A stretch of DNA of 64,000 nucleotides, from positions 1 to 64,000 of the forward strand of contig NC_052497.1 of assembly GCF_009730915.1 (NCBI RefSeq), given 5' to 3'. The stretch is from Dioscorea cayenensis subsp. rotundata. Lineage: Eukaryota; Streptophyta; Magnoliopsida; Dioscoreales; Dioscoreaceae. Of the stretch, positions 8,991 to 20,433 are shown piece by piece (position 1 is the first letter of the stretch; each line of letters starts with the position of its first letter). The position numbers and the translations under genes were made by a program. Below the pieces are notes generated by a model. It worked only from the letters and a program-made list of their open reading frames with translations, was not told the origin of the DNA and made no database searches.

Positions 8991-11900
8991 ATGGCCAATC
9001 CGGAAATTCTTGAAGCTATGAAGGTGTTATCTGAGCAATTCCAGGAGCAACTGCAAACTAAGCTGGAGGAACAAGCTGCTGTCTATCATACGTCCCTGCA
9101 GAAGAGCATTGCGGCCCTAAATGGCCGTATTGAAGGAGTACGTTTCCAGTTGAGCGGATATAGTGCATCCACTAGCGAGGAGAGACCTTCGTCCTGTCAA
9201 CATCCGTCGGATTCTCTTCCTTTAAGTGCGAATGTTCAACTCCTTCCTCGCAATATGCGATTAGAGATCCCAAAATTTGATGGCACGGATCCAGAAAGTT
9301 GGGTCTTTAAAATCGAAGAGTTCTTCTATTTCCATGAGACCCCAGCATCACTCCGGCTGCGCATCGTCTCTTTTCATATGGAGGGAAAAGCCTCGGCTTG
9401 GTACCAGTGGATGAAGGGTAGTAATCTCCTTACCACTTGGCCCGACTTCCTTTCTAATGTCAGACAACGTTTTGGATCTTCGGTCTATGAGGATCATCAG
9501 GGGAATCTCTCCAAATTGTCTCAAACATCCACAGTGGCTGAGTTTCAAACTGAGTTTGAGGAATTGATGAATCTAATAACAGGAATTCCTGAGCATCTGC
9601 TCATCTCTTTTTTTATCGCTGGACTCCGGCCACACTTGCGTCGCGAGATGCTACTTCAACGGCCGACGACACTAATGGCAACTTTTTCATTGGCCAGAGC
9701 TTATGAGGCTCGGTACGAAGAAGCGCCACAGGATCAGCGCACGGTGTTTCGGGGTACCGCTCGAACAAATTCCCAAACTCCCGTCCCAGTCGCTTTCAGG
9801 ACTCAACCATCCCCTTCAAACATACCGGTGCCATCTTTACTGGGACCGCCTCCTAAAACCAGTGGAACAACTGTTGCGGCGAACCCACTTCCGATTCGCC
9901 GACTGACACCAACTGAGATACAGGAGAGACGCAACAAAGGGCTTTGTTTCAAATGTGATCAAAAGTGGACTGCAAACCATCGCTGCCGCAGCCAATGTTT
10001 ATTACTACTAAGCGATGTGGAGGACGACCCCGACACACAAACAAGTGCAGACTCTCCTCCTACACCGGAAGCTGAAGTGGTCACGGGCGACATATCAAGT
10101 ATGAATACTTTGGCAGGACAAAATAATCCAAGATCGCTGCGAATGCTGGGCATGATTTCAAGCCACTCATTTCATGTGCTGATTGATGGAGGAAGTACAC
10201 ATAACTTCATAAAGCCCTTGTTGGCAGAGAAACTGGGGTTGCATGTCAAACCAACACAACCTTTTCGGGTTTATATTGGTAACGGTGATTACTTGATTTG
10301 TTCTCTCTACTGCCCACAGATTCCTCTATGTTTGCAGGGAACTACTTTCACGATTGATGTCTTTTTGTTGGCCATTGAGGGACCAGATCTGGTTCTTGGG
10401 GTGCAATGGCTCCAAAGCTTGGGAAAAGTCTCACATGATTATAAGTTCCTTACTATGGAGTTCATGTGGGAGGGGAAGACCATACTTTTGCATGGGGACA
10501 CCAAACCGATCACCAAGGCAATCACCTACACTCAGCTTCAGGCTATGGTCAACTATGAAGTATGTGCAGGATTATATGAATTGCAACAACTCCATAGTCC
10601 TAAAGATAAGAGTGGAGAACATTCAGACTTCAAGTTATCCGAAGATCTCCATGCTGATGTGGTCGCACTTCTACAACAATACAAGGAGCTTTTCATGCCT
10701 CCCACACAGCTTCCCCCTCGCAGAATAATTGACCATAGGATATACTTGGAACCTAATACCACACCGATCAATGTCCGACCTTATCGCTATCCACACTATC
10801 AGAAGAGCGAAATGGAGAAATTGGTGCGTGAGATGCTCGCGCAAGGGGTCATCAGGCCGAGTCAGAGTCCTTTTTCTTCCCCTGTCCTACTAGTGCGTAA
10901 GAAGGATGGAACTTACCGTTTTTGCGTTGATTACAGAGCTCTCAATGCTGTAACAATCAAGGATAAGTTTCCTATTCCCACTATTGATGAACTCCTCGAT
11001 GAACTTGGAGGAGCCAAGGTCTTTACTAAACTTGATCTTCGGGCTGGATATCATCAAATCAGGATGCATGATCGGGATGTCTACAAAACAGCTTTCCGGA
11101 CTCATGATGGTCATTTCGAATTCCTGGTAATGCCTTTTGGTCTTTCAAATGCACCATCTACTTTCCAAGCTACTATGAATCGTATATTTGCTCCTTATCT
11201 CAGGAAATTTGTCATAGTATTCTTTGATGATATTTTGGTCTATAGCTCTTCTTTATCTTCTCATCTGCACCACCTTGAGCACGTGTTCCAGTGTCTGAAG
11301 ACAAATTATTTCTATATTAAAATGTCTAAGTGTTCCTTCGGCAAATCCACAATTGACTATTTGGGACACATCATGACTCCTGAGGGTGTGCGTGTTGATC
11401 CTACCAAGGTAGATGCCATGGCCAACTGGCCTACTCCTACCACACAACGCCAATTGAGAGCCTTCCTTGGGTTAACCGGATATTATAGAAGATTCATAAA
11501 GGGATATTCTTCCATTGCCGCGCCATTGACGGACTTACTGTGTAATGAAGCATTTGAGTGGACGACAACAGCAACTGATGCATTGGAGGCTTTAAAGCGC
11601 GCCATGATTACGGCACCCGTTCTCCACCTACCAGATTTCAACAAGCAATTCGTGATCGAGACTGATGCATCCAAAAGTGGAATTGGGGCTGTGCTTATGC
11701 AGGATGAACATCCAATCTCATATTTTAGCAAGAAGTTGGGTCCTCGCCTTCAATCTTCTTCAACATATATCCGAGAATTGCATGCTATCGTCGAGGCCGT
11801 ACACAAGTGGCGACAATACCTTCTGGGAAGTTTCTTTATCATTAGGACAGACCATCAAAGCCTTAAACAGCTCCTCCAACAAGTCATTCAAACTCCTGAC

Positions 11901-13700
11901 CAACAAATTTATCTTCGTAAATTATTGGGTTTCCATTTCCGAATTGATTACAAGCCAGGTTCGTCTAACCACGCCGCTGACGCTCTATCTCGCATGCACG
12001 AGGATGCAACTTATAGAACTTTGCAAATGGCCAGCCAACCCATCTCTTCATTCTTATCTACACTCAAACAAGAAAATATTAGCTTAACTGATTTGCAGCT
12101 CATGCACCAGAAACTTGCTGCCAGATCTCTCTCTCCAGCATATTCAAGCCGTGATGGTCTCCTTTTTTATAAGAACCGATATTACATCAGTCCAAATTCC
12201 AGCCTTAAACCAGCGTTGTTGTATGAATTCCATTCTACTCCACTTGCTGGACATGCCGGAGTGAAACGAACCTTGGTTCGTTTGTCTGCTCAATTTTTTT
12301 GGCCTGGGATGCGGAAGGATGTCGAAGCCTACATAGCAGCTTGTGAGAGATGTCAACAAATTAAATTCTCTACACAGCCACCTGCAGGCCTTCTCCAACC
12401 TTTGTCTATTCCGTCAACAGTATGGGAGGAACTTACTATGGACTTTATTGTTGGGTTACCAGAATCTCAGGGTTGCACAGCAATCATGGTGGTGGTAGAC
12501 CGACTGTCTAAATCGGCACACTTCGCCCCTCTTCCCACGAGGTTTACAGCTACCCAAGTGGCGGAGCTTTTTGCAGACCGAGTTGTGAAGTTACATGGGT
12601 TTCCTAAAACGATCGTATCCGATCGGGACCCCATTTTTGTTAGCCATTTCTGGAAGACATTATTTGCGCTCAGTGGTACCAAGCTCCATCATAGCACCGC
12701 ATATCATCCACAGACGGATGGACAGAGCGAGGTTGTCAATCGAGGCCTTGAGCAATACTTGCGTTCTTTTTCCGGGACTCAACCATCCAAATGGGTCAAG
12801 TTTCTTGCCTGGGCTGAGTTATGCTACAACACGAGCTACCATAGCGGCCTTAAGATGTCTCCATACCAGGCCTTGTATGGGCGACCACCACCATCATTAC
12901 CAGCTTATCACCCTGGTGATTCCAATCTTCAAGCTATTGATGCACTTTTGACTGAACGTGACAACTTAATGCGGACGTTGAAAACAAACTTATTACAAGC
13001 TCAACATCGGATGACACAAAAGGCCAACGCGCGACGACGAGAGCTAGAACTGGGAGTGGGTGATCGGGTGTTGGTCCGCCTCCAACCCTATCGTCAAGAA
13101 TCAGTAGCCAAACGTCACTCCACTAAGCTGAGCCCACGGTATTACGGGCCATTCGAAGTGCTTGAACGCATCGGGCCTGTAGCTTATCGTCTGCAGCTAC
13201 CACCGGAAAGTCGGATCCATCCAGTGTTTCATATCTCAGCTCTTCGTCCATTCAAGAGTTCTGAATTGACACAACCCTGTTCTCTTCCTCCAGTATATAG
13301 CACTCCTACACTTATTCCTCTACCCTTGGTGATCTGTGCTTCCCGTACAATCTTACAGCGTGGCAAGGCCATTCGTCAAATTCTGGTGCAGTGGCGAGGT
13401 ACTTCCCCGGAGGAGGCGACCTGGGAGAAACTTGATGATTTTTGCAAGTCTTATCCTCAGTACCACCTTGAGGACAAGGTGTTATTTCAGACGGGGGGAA
13501 ATGATACAACCTTACCTCTCCAGCTGGAAGATAACCAACATGTTGAGCCGATATTAGAAGAGAACAACCACCATGAAGCATCACAGGAAGCTTCCACAGT
13601 AGAGGTGAACACCGATGAGAGGCGCGTTCAACGCATTCGTAAACCGCCAACTTGGATGCAGGATTTTGTGACCACACAAGTGGCATCAAGACGTCCATAG
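8991..13700 (+). CDS. gag-pol polyprotein of the Reina-like chromovirus (1569 aa)
   Basis: One continuous reading frame holds all parts in the usual chromovirus order: gag with a zinc-knuckle-like region (to about residue 330), aspartic protease (near 400), reverse transcriptase (about 600-790), RNase H (about 885-1010), integrase with its zinc domain and catalytic core (about 1080-1320) and a C-terminal chromodomain (about 1440-1500). The last 66 or so residues are encoded within the 3' LTR. The element looks whole. Chromodomains of this group are thought to steer integration by reading histone marks. Confidence 0.93.
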   Translation: MANPEILEAMKVLSEQFQEQLQTKLEEQAAVYHTSLQKSIAALNGRIEGVRFQLSGYSASTSEERPSSCQHPSDSLPLSANVQLLPRNMRLEIPKFDGTDPESWVFKIEEFFYFHETPASLRLRIVSFHMEGKASAWYQWMKGSNLLTTWPDFLSNVRQRFGSSVYEDHQGNLSKLSQTSTVAEFQTEFEELMNLITGIPEHLLISFFIAGLRPHLRREMLLQRPTTLMATFSLARAYEARYEEAPQDQRTVFRGTARTNSQTPVPVAFRTQPSPSNIPVPSLLGPPPKTSGTTVAANPLPIRRLTPTEIQERRNKGLCFKCDQKWTANHRCRSQCLLLLSDVEDDPDTQTSADSPPTPEAEVVTGDISSMNTLAGQNNPRSLRMLGMISSHSFHVLIDGGSTHNFIKPLLAEKLGLHVKPTQPFRVYIGNGDYLICSLYCPQIPLCLQGTTFTIDVFLLAIEGPDLVLGVQWLQSLGKVSHDYKFLTMEFMWEGKTILLHGDTKPITKAITYTQLQAMVNYEVCAGLYELQQLHSPKDKSGEHSDFKLSEDLHADVVALLQQYKELFMPPTQLPPRRIIDHRIYLEPNTTPINVRPYRYPHYQKSEMEKLVREMLAQGVIRPSQSPFSSPVLLVRKKDGTYRFCVDYRALNAVTIKDKFPIPTIDELLDELGGAKVFTKLDLRAGYHQIRMHDRDVYKTAFRTHDGHFEFLVMPFGLSNAPSTFQATMNRIFAPYLRKFVIVFFDDILVYSSSLSSHLHHLEHVFQCLKTNYFYIKMSKCSFGKSTIDYLGHIMTPEGVRVDPTKVDAMANWPTPTTQRQLRAFLGLTGYYRRFIKGYSSIAAPLTDLLCNEAFEWTTTATDALEALKRAMITAPVLHLPDFNKQFVIETDASKSGIGAVLMQDEHPISYFSKKLGPRLQSSSTYIRELHAIVEAVHKWRQYLLGSFFIIRTDHQSLKQLLQQVIQTPDQQIYLRKLLGFHFRIDYKPGSSNHAADALSRMHEDATYRTLQMASQPISSFLSTLKQENISLTDLQLMHQKLAARSLSPAYSSRDGLLFYKNRYYISPNSSLKPALLYEFHSTPLAGHAGVKRTLVRLSAQFFWPGMRKDVEAYIAACERCQQIKFSTQPPAGLLQPLSIPSTVWEELTMDFIVGLPESQGCTAIMVVVDRLSKSAHFAPLPTRFTATQVAELFADRVVKLHGFPKTIVSDRDPIFVSHFWKTLFALSGTKLHHSTAYHPQTDGQSEVVNRGLEQYLRSFSGTQPSKWVKFLAWAELCYNTSYHSGLKMSPYQALYGRPPPSLPAYHPGDSNLQAIDALLTERDNLMRTLKTNLLQAQHRMTQKANARRRELELGVGDRVLVRLQPYRQESVAKRHSTKLSPRYYGPFEVLERIGPVAYRLQLPPESRIHPVFHISALRPFKSSELTQPCSLPPVYSTPTLIPLPLVICASRTILQRGKAIRQILVQWRGTSPEEATWEKLDDFCKSYPQYHLEDKVLFQTGGNDTTLPLQLEDNQHVEPILEENNHHEASQEASTVEVNTDERRVQRIRKPPTWMQDFVTTQVASRRP

Positions 13701-14072
13701 ATTGGGGTTGAGATATCATAGGTAATCATATCACAATAATGAGTTGTCATAGATTGGGTGATGAGATATCATCAGTAAGCATATCACAATGATGAGTTGT
13801 CAGTAACAATAATATTAGCTGGATTGATAAATTAACAGCTGGGTTACTTATTAAGATAAGTTGAGTCTATTTATATGTCATTAGGGTCCTTATGTTGGGG
13901 TATGAAAAGTCTTGGAGTCTATCTTGTTCTTATGGAATAATATCTTTCTTTCTTTATCTTTTCTTCTTCTTCTTCTTCTCCTTGCCTCTCCTTTGACATT
14001 GGTCTTAATCGTGGAGTAAGAACCCACTCAAAGCAGGTTCCATTGGTGCGTCGCAAATCTATTGACGTATCA
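13502..14072 (+). repeat. 3' LTR
   Basis: This is the second 571-bp LTR. It overlaps the end of the polyprotein frame and is followed by the CTTCG target duplicate at 14073-14077. Confidence 0.95.
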
Positions 14073-14077
14073 CTTCG

Positions 14078-16530
14078 CATATGTGTATGTTTAGCCATTA
14101 ATGATATATACAAGGATTTGATTTTATGATATTCTTAATTAAGAAAATAAAAGGCTATTGATTTTGCCTATCAATCATGAAAGAGCTTATTTAATTTTCA
14201 AAAGGACTGTAATTACCCAACCTTGACTTGTGGACTTGCAAAGAGTTGATAAGTTGTTAAACACTGAGAAAGAAGAATAGTACAATGAATGCTAAAGTGC
14301 TTCTTAGCTTTCAAGAATTCAAGATTATGATGCTACAAAACAAAGAGCTCTTTTTCTCAATCATGAAAGAGTTTTTCAGAAGTTTAGCTTTGAAGGATTA
14401 ATTATGTATATATAGTTCATGATGTTTCTGAAAAACAACTTTGATTTTGATTGTTTAACTGCTTGATTTATTTTATTAATTTATTTTTAATAAAATTGAT
14501 AAACCATGAATTCATTTAAAAAAAGAAATTAAAAGGAGGATAAAAAAATGTCCTCTTTTAATTTTCATCTAATTATTATTATTAGTTTGCTATACATTAT
14601 GCATGTATTTTTACTAAAAGTATGTAGATAAACACTTTTACATCTTCATGTAAAAATGAAAAAAAAAATTAGTCTAAGCTCTATTATACAATAGAATTTA
14701 ACTAACATAATATGTGTGTATATATATATATATATATATTCTAGCTAATGAAACTCAAACAAAAATGAAATATCTATATATAAACCTTAAATTAAAAACT
14801 TAAAAAAAAAACACTTAGATATAAGAATGTTGTTCACCAAAATGGCATGTTGTTTCTACACAATCAGTCTACTTATATATATATATATATATATAAATAT
14901 ATTATTTTAATCATTAGGTTCAACATTTATATTCAAAGAAATGAGCTCATGAAGACTAGTAATTATTAATTAATGACTAAAATAATAAGCAAGATTAGGT
15001 TGGTTTGAGAACAAATAATTTGTGTTTATAATTGTGATGCAAGCCATTGAATTATATAAAGCCAAGACAAAATTACATAGTCTTGGCATGATCATGTTGG
15101 ACTTTAGCTACCCAATGATACTAATTAAAATAAACCATATATATTAAAAGTTAAACTTATTCAAATATTTAATTAAAATAATAATTATGGCAACATCATA
15201 TATTTTTACCCCTTCATATATATTACTAATTTTAAAGCAATTTGCACTATTATACTTCTCAGAGAAATTAATAATAAATTATAAATTAATTATACTAAAC
15301 CTCAGTGTTATTGCTTTATTTTTTAATTTATATTTTAAATTTTAAATTATAAATTTTTCACTGAAAATGATTAAGATATACCGCCTTCTCCTTATCCCTA
15401 ATAACACCACCGTCTCTATACACAAGTGAAACATAGACCCTCGCATAGAGTGGGGGCTGTTGGATAATTTAAAAAACTCATGCGCATCTTGACACCTGAC
15501 CTTGTATGTATATTTATATATTTAATATATATATATTAAGCAAAAAAATATTATAATATAATTTTGAAAACAATGTAATTTCATGTAATTCATAATGAAG
15601 ATGACTCGATGGATCATGAAATTTGAAAAATATTCTTGAAAATAATACCAATAGATTTGGGAATTGACATTTGTGATACTAAGAAAACACAAAGCAATAA
15701 ATAAAACCATTTAAAAATAAGAAAAAAGAAAGAGGGCATTGAAGATGGATTCACATTTCAATGTCCACAAGTTACTCAAAGCCCCAAAAGACTTGGAAAA
15801 CAAGACCTAGGAACTACCCCCATTTTGCTTGGTCTATCCCCTTCCTCTTTTGAAGCCACAATTTATGACAACACATTAAAAATAAATAAATAAATAAAAT
15901 AAAATAAAAACAAGATAAAATTACTAAAAACTCCATGTAGATTTTCATTATTATCATTTAGTCCCTCTAACGTTCAAATTATTTTATAACCCTTGTTTTT
16001 TTTATCAAATCCTTATATTTTTAATATTTTAATATAATATACAGAGTTAAGGTAAAGTAAAACGAGAGTGCACTAACACAAATGGACGACTTTACCCTTT
16101 TTGATGCATGAATCCCATCAAGTGTAAATACACCAGTGAAAGGATAAAACAGGAATAAGTTTATAATTTTAATTTAATTTTAATATAAAAATGAAATTTT
16201 TGAGAAATAAGAGTGTTTTAGAAATTGATAAATTTGAAGGATTTTTTAAAAAAAAAAAAAAATTAGAAGAGTTGAGGGACCTGTGTTAAAACAATCACAA
16301 GCACATCCCAATGCCAAAACCAATACCAATACCAATACCACCTTCTCTTTTATCCCCCACTCAAAAGTCTCCACCACACTCACACCAAAAACAATATTTT
16401 TATATACAAAAAAATATTCCATCTTTGAAGGTTGCATGGAAGAGGAAGGAATTGAATTATATTGAATTTGTGCAATTGCCATTGCTGCACATGCTTTTGT
16501 TTCTGTAAAGTCAATCAAAAGAAGAAGATT
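14078..16530. other. intergenic spacer, continuation of the TAS3 3' flank
   Basis: This was joined to the TAS3 flank before the retrotransposon landed. No gene is seen. It holds (TA)n runs near 14717-14738 and 14874-14894 and spacer-type repeat text near 15380-15490 and 15930-16240. No SINE or MITE ends could be defined. Confidence 0.5.
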
Positions 16531-16533
16531 ACA

Positions 16534-16534
<1 letters not shown>

Positions 16535-16588
<54 letters not shown>

Positions 16589-16596
16589 TCTCTCAA
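16535..16596. repeat. (CT)n microsatellite in the leader of the RING gene
   Basis: About 23 CT units, then TTTCTC repeats, sit roughly 280 bp upstream of the RING-H2 start. Such pyrimidine runs are usual in plant 5' leaders. Confidence 0.8.
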
Positions 16597-16766
16597 AATC
16601 ATCATTGAATGCTCATTTACCACCTTACCATACTAAGCACAAGAGCCATCTATCCATTCATATCCCTTTTGCATCATCATTATCATCATCTTTCATTGCA
16701 TTTACTCCAAGAAAACACCTCCTCATCTTTTCCTCTTCTCATCTTCTCCTTTTCAATCTCAAAAAG

Positions 16767-16793
16767 ATGTCATCTTGCATGAAGATCTGGTGA
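16767..16793 (+). CDS. upstream ORF of the RING-H2 gene (8 codons)
   Basis: ATG to TGA encodes MSSCMKIW, 80 bp before the main start. The TG|GTGAGT text at its end could also act as a splice donor, but no matching acceptor is apparent before the main ATG. A role in translation is inferred only. Confidence 0.3.
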   Translation: MSSCMKIW

Positions 16794-16872
16794 GTTTTCT
16801 GTCCTCTGTTTTTTTTTTCTCTCTGTTTCTCTGTTCCTCTGTTTTCTGTTTCTCTGTTTCTTTGATGGAATT

Positions 16873-18255
16873 ATGAGTCTTGGAAAGCCACCATTACCAT
16901 TCTTCCAATCCTTATCATCTCCACCACCACCACCACCACCACCACCACCTTTCACAAATTCCCAAAGCAACAGCATAGAAAACAAGATCAGTCCAAGCAT
17001 TCTGCTCATCACTGTAATCTTAGCAGTCATCTTCTTCATCTCTGGTTTGGTTCATCTCCTTGTTAGATACCTTCTCAGGCCTATAAATAGAGAACCAGAA
17101 GAGATTGACAATGTGACAGTCCTCCAAGGCCAACTACAGCAGCTCTTCCACCTCCATGATGCAGGAGTGGACCAGTCTTACATTGACACTCTCCCAATCT
17201 TCCTCTACAAAGCCATTATTGGCTTGAAGGATCCTTTTGATTGTGCTGTTTGTTTGTGTGAGTTTGAAGCTGATGACAAGCTAAGACTTCTCCCCAAATG
17301 TAGCCATGCTTTCCATCTTGAATGCATTGACACTTGGTTGTTGTCCCACTCTACCTGCCCTCTTTGTAGGAGTTCTCTCCTGCCTGAATTTTCCCCAAGT
17401 TGTAGTAGTCCTATGCTCCTTGTTCTTGAGTCTGCTAGTGAGAGCTCTAGAGAGCCTGATTCTGAAAGGATTGATGTTGGAGATGATGAATTGAGGACTT
17501 CACTTAGTGGTGATGTTCATGTTAATCAAAAACAAGCTGAAATTGATGCCAAGGATGAGGTTGTGACAGTGAAACTTGGAAAGTTTAGAAATGTGGAAAC
17601 TAGTGGAGTTGCTGCAATTGGTGAAGGTGAAGGTTGTAGCAATGTGGAAACCAATAGGAATTTGGATCAAAGGAGATGTTTCTCTATGGGTTCATTTGAG
17701 TATGTTATGGATGAGAGTTCATTGCTGCAAGTGTCCATTAAGTTAAGCAAGAAAAGGCCGGCAGCAATTCAGAAACCCGGTCACCGGGGAGCAATGTCCG
17801 AATGCGATTGCCATTCGAGAAGAGAAGGATTCTCCAAAGCTTTCGATCATTCATCGAGAAGTTTCGAATCAATTCAAGGCAATGCAGGTGGTGGTGTTGG
17901 CAGCAGTAGCAGTAGCAGTAGCAATAATTTGCAGAAAAAAGAGAGCTTTTCGATATCGAAAATTTGGCTGAGACAGAAAAAGAAAAGTTCTGTAGTTTCC
18001 GGTGATTTTTCGACTCGTGCATTCTCATTTAGATTGTCATTGGTTAGAGGTGTAACCGGGGACTCGAAGATGAAGAGCAATGTTTCGGAGCCTGATGAGT
18101 TGCAGAAGAGTGGAAGTAGTGAATTCGGTGTCGATGTAGAGATTGGAAGTAGTAATTCTGGTGCTGTTTTGAAGGCAGAAGAAGGTCCTTCATTTGCTAG
18201 AAGAACATTGCTATGGTTAGGAGGAAGACAGAACAAAGTAGTGAATCATGTCTGA
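16873..18255 (+). CDS. RING-H2 finger E3 ubiquitin ligase, ATL46/ATL13-like
   Basis: An intronless 460-residue ORF, as is usual for ATL genes. It has a proline run from a CCA repeat (about 17-27), one membrane span (about 38-66, SILLITVILAVIFFISGLVH), the ATL lead-in TLPIFLYKAIIGLKDPFDC and a complete RING-H2 finger (C124 x2 C ... C x H x2 H x2 C ... C x2 C, ending PLC near 165). The long, serine-rich tail holds basic stretches and is typical of the ATL13/46/47 group. ATL proteins are membrane-anchored ligases that pass ubiquitin from E2 enzymes to substrates; many act in defence or wall-related signalling. The substrate is unknown. No truncation is seen. Confidence 0.9.
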   Translation: MSLGKPPLPFFQSLSSPPPPPPPPPPFTNSQSNSIENKISPSILLITVILAVIFFISGLVHLLVRYLLRPINREPEEIDNVTVLQGQLQQLFHLHDAGVDQSYIDTLPIFLYKAIIGLKDPFDCAVCLCEFEADDKLRLLPKCSHAFHLECIDTWLLSHSTCPLCRSSLLPEFSPSCSSPMLLVLESASESSREPDSERIDVGDDELRTSLSGDVHVNQKQAEIDAKDEVVTVKLGKFRNVETSGVAAIGEGEGCSNVETNRNLDQRRCFSMGSFEYVMDESSLLQVSIKLSKKRPAAIQKPGHRGAMSECDCHSRREGFSKAFDHSSRSFESIQGNAGGGVGSSSSSSSNNLQKKESFSISKIWLRQKKKSSVVSGDFSTRAFSFRLSLVRGVTGDSKMKSNVSEPDELQKSGSSEFGVDVEIGSSNSGAVLKAEEGPSFARRTLLWLGGRQNKVVNHV

Positions 18256-18740
18256 AATTAATTAGAGTTTTGAAATTTTGGTATTTGTTGATTACACATA
18301 TGATTTAGCAGAAATCTTTGATGCTTTTCTTGATAATTTCTGCATTGAATTTGATCATGAATGCAATTCTATTCACAGGGAGGAGGTTATGTGTTGGTTT
18401 TCTGATGATAAGTTTTGAATTTTGATTCTCTGATTTGAGTATTTCTGTATCTGCAACAATTGGATTCAATTCAATTTTGGAAGGTATCATTTAATGCTAG
18501 AAACTGAATTTGGCATGGTGCATTTGCAGGTCCACAAAGAAATGACTTCAAACTTCAAAATGTGTTCTTTTCTAATCATGATATAACAAAAATAGATTAT
18601 TGATTTAGAAATATATAAAAATATGATAAAAATTAGCCCGATTGATCCAAATGATAGAGATTTAGATCATATAGATTAATGATAAATGATTTTAATTTTG
18701 ATTAAGAATTGTTATGTATACAAAAACACCGAGTGAATTT

Positions 18741-18912
18741 AATAATAGACGCACTTTTTATATGAATATACGCCTAGATGTCGACGGATATGATACGTAA
18801 AAATACGAGTAATAATATAAGAATCCCGTGAGCAGAATCGCGGGGAGGATTTAAACCCATGACCTCCCCCTTTTACTTTGGTGTCATACCATTGGGCTAT
18901 TCAATGGTTGAC
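18741..18912 (-). mobile_element. tRNA-derived SINE, copy 2
   Basis: This is homologous to 6420-6622. On the minus strand it begins GTCAACCATTGAA, with A box TAGCCCAATGG (18889-18899 on +) and B box GGTTTAAATCC (18847-18857), about 31 nt apart. It ends GTCTATTATT on the minus strand. An A-rich stretch adjoins the head. No clear target duplication was found, so this copy is probably older or inserted in an A-run. Confidence 0.68.
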
Positions 18913-19709
18913 AAAAAAAAAAAATTTATCTTTATATAAGACTCTCAGTACCTCATTTTTACTGAACTTCAAAATTTGTTATTCTATTCTAGTTTAGAGT
19001 TCGTGGCTCCTAAAAAAATAATCGATAAGAAAAATGATAATAATAAAAATTATGGTGGTGGATATATATTGAAGTTACAAAAATATTGCCTCCTACCAGC
19101 TCCTCATATTTGCTGTCTTCATATGAATGTCCTTTTCCATTCATTTAATTTCCTTTTTTTTTTTAAGACAAATCCAAATGTCTTCACCTACTTGTCTTTG
19201 CCTTTGAATTGTTGACCTTCTTCTGCACCTATATATATATATATATAATTCAATAAAATACATGCTCCCAAAATTTTATATTAATGTCATATTTAAATTT
19301 TGTATAAATATTAAAATTATCATTAAAACTCTTGAAATCTAAAAAAAGTTATAATAAAACATTGTTACTCTTTACTTTTGTTAGAATTGTTTATTCTCAT
19401 TAATATGTATATCTCTCTGAACAAGAAAAACATAGAGTTAAAAGAATAATTAAGGTGTATAAAACTCTTAAAAATAGCAAATAATTTTTAAAAAAATATT
19501 AAATATGACAGTTAATATAAAACATGGAGAGTATTATATATATATATATATAAAGGATTTTCAAGATCTATGGCTAATATTAATTGGACAAATCAATGAG
19601 AATGTCAGGAAATACAGAGGAAGAAAGAGACCGGATTCAATGATTTCTGGACTATGTAAATCCAAGGGTCCTACATAATAAAGTTTGTATGTAGCCATTG
19701 TTTTGTTGA

Positions 19710-19773
<64 letters not shown>

Positions 19774-20433
19774 TACAATTTATTTTGAAGACCCTACTCC
19801 AACCACTTGGTTGGTTGGCATCAAGTCTAATCAACCAAACTCTAGTCTTTGATTCTATCTGCTTCCCTAATTGCACTCTTTAGAGCCAAACTTTGTCATT
19901 ATTTTGGTTTTTAAGAAAATTAAATTAAAATACAAGCTCAAATAAATAAATGGACAAAACCACTTTGTTCCACTACATGTCTTTATTTAGAGGAAATCCC
20001 TATATATATATATATTCTATTTTCAATAAAACAAGAAAAAAAAATAATTTTTGATCAACCAAAACCACTAGTGAATTTTAAATGAGTGATGAGAAATTCT
20101 GGCTGAAATGTTTCAAATTTGTTCTTTGTAGTATCAATGAATAAAAGTTATGTATTCATAAATGTAATGAAACAGAAGGCTAACTTTTCAGGTTGTCTTG
20201 AAAGCAACATGATTCCTTCATGAGTCCATGACATTCCCCCTGAGAAAAAGAAATTAAGCAAGTGATGTTGTTGATAACCGATAAAAGCGATCAATCGTTA
20301 ACTCAAAGAAGCTGCGGAGTTGTGTATAAATACCGAAAAAATTTAACAGAGCTCAATGTGAAAACAGATGCACATACCTCATTAGTTTTGTGCTTTGCTT
20401 CTTTTTTTTTCTGCAAATCATAAGTAAAAAATA
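18913..20433. other. spacer between the RING gene and TAD3
   Basis: No gene is seen. It contains an (ATT)n run at 19711-19773 and (TA)n runs near 19231 and 19533. The right part (about 20140-20433) is probably the 3' untranslated region of TAD3 on the minus strand. Confidence 0.5.
19711..19773. repeat. (ATT)n microsatellite
   Basis: About 21 uninterrupted ATT units. Confidence 0.9.

Larger units (their letters stand above)
8400..14072 (+). mobile_element. Ty3/Gypsy LTR retrotransposon, chromovirus, Reina-like; looks whole
   Basis: Two 571-bp LTRs (8400-8970 and 13502-14072) flank one long polyprotein region. The LTRs begin TGATAC and end GTATCA. The 5-bp sequence CTTCG is duplicated on both sides (8395-8399 and 14073-14077). 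By eye the LTRs are identical, so the insertion is very young in evolutionary terms. A primer-binding region follows the 5' LTR (TGGTGCTTTCATTG, the type seen in Reina-like elements rather than the usual initiator-Met site). A G-rich purine tract precedes the 3' LTR. The order protease, RT, RNase H, integrase, chromodomain places it in the chromoviruses. Confidence 0.95.

Noticed and set aside
16246-16623. minus-strand ORF with an Arg-Glu repeat
   Set aside because: The repeat is simply the (CT)n microsatellite read on the other strand.
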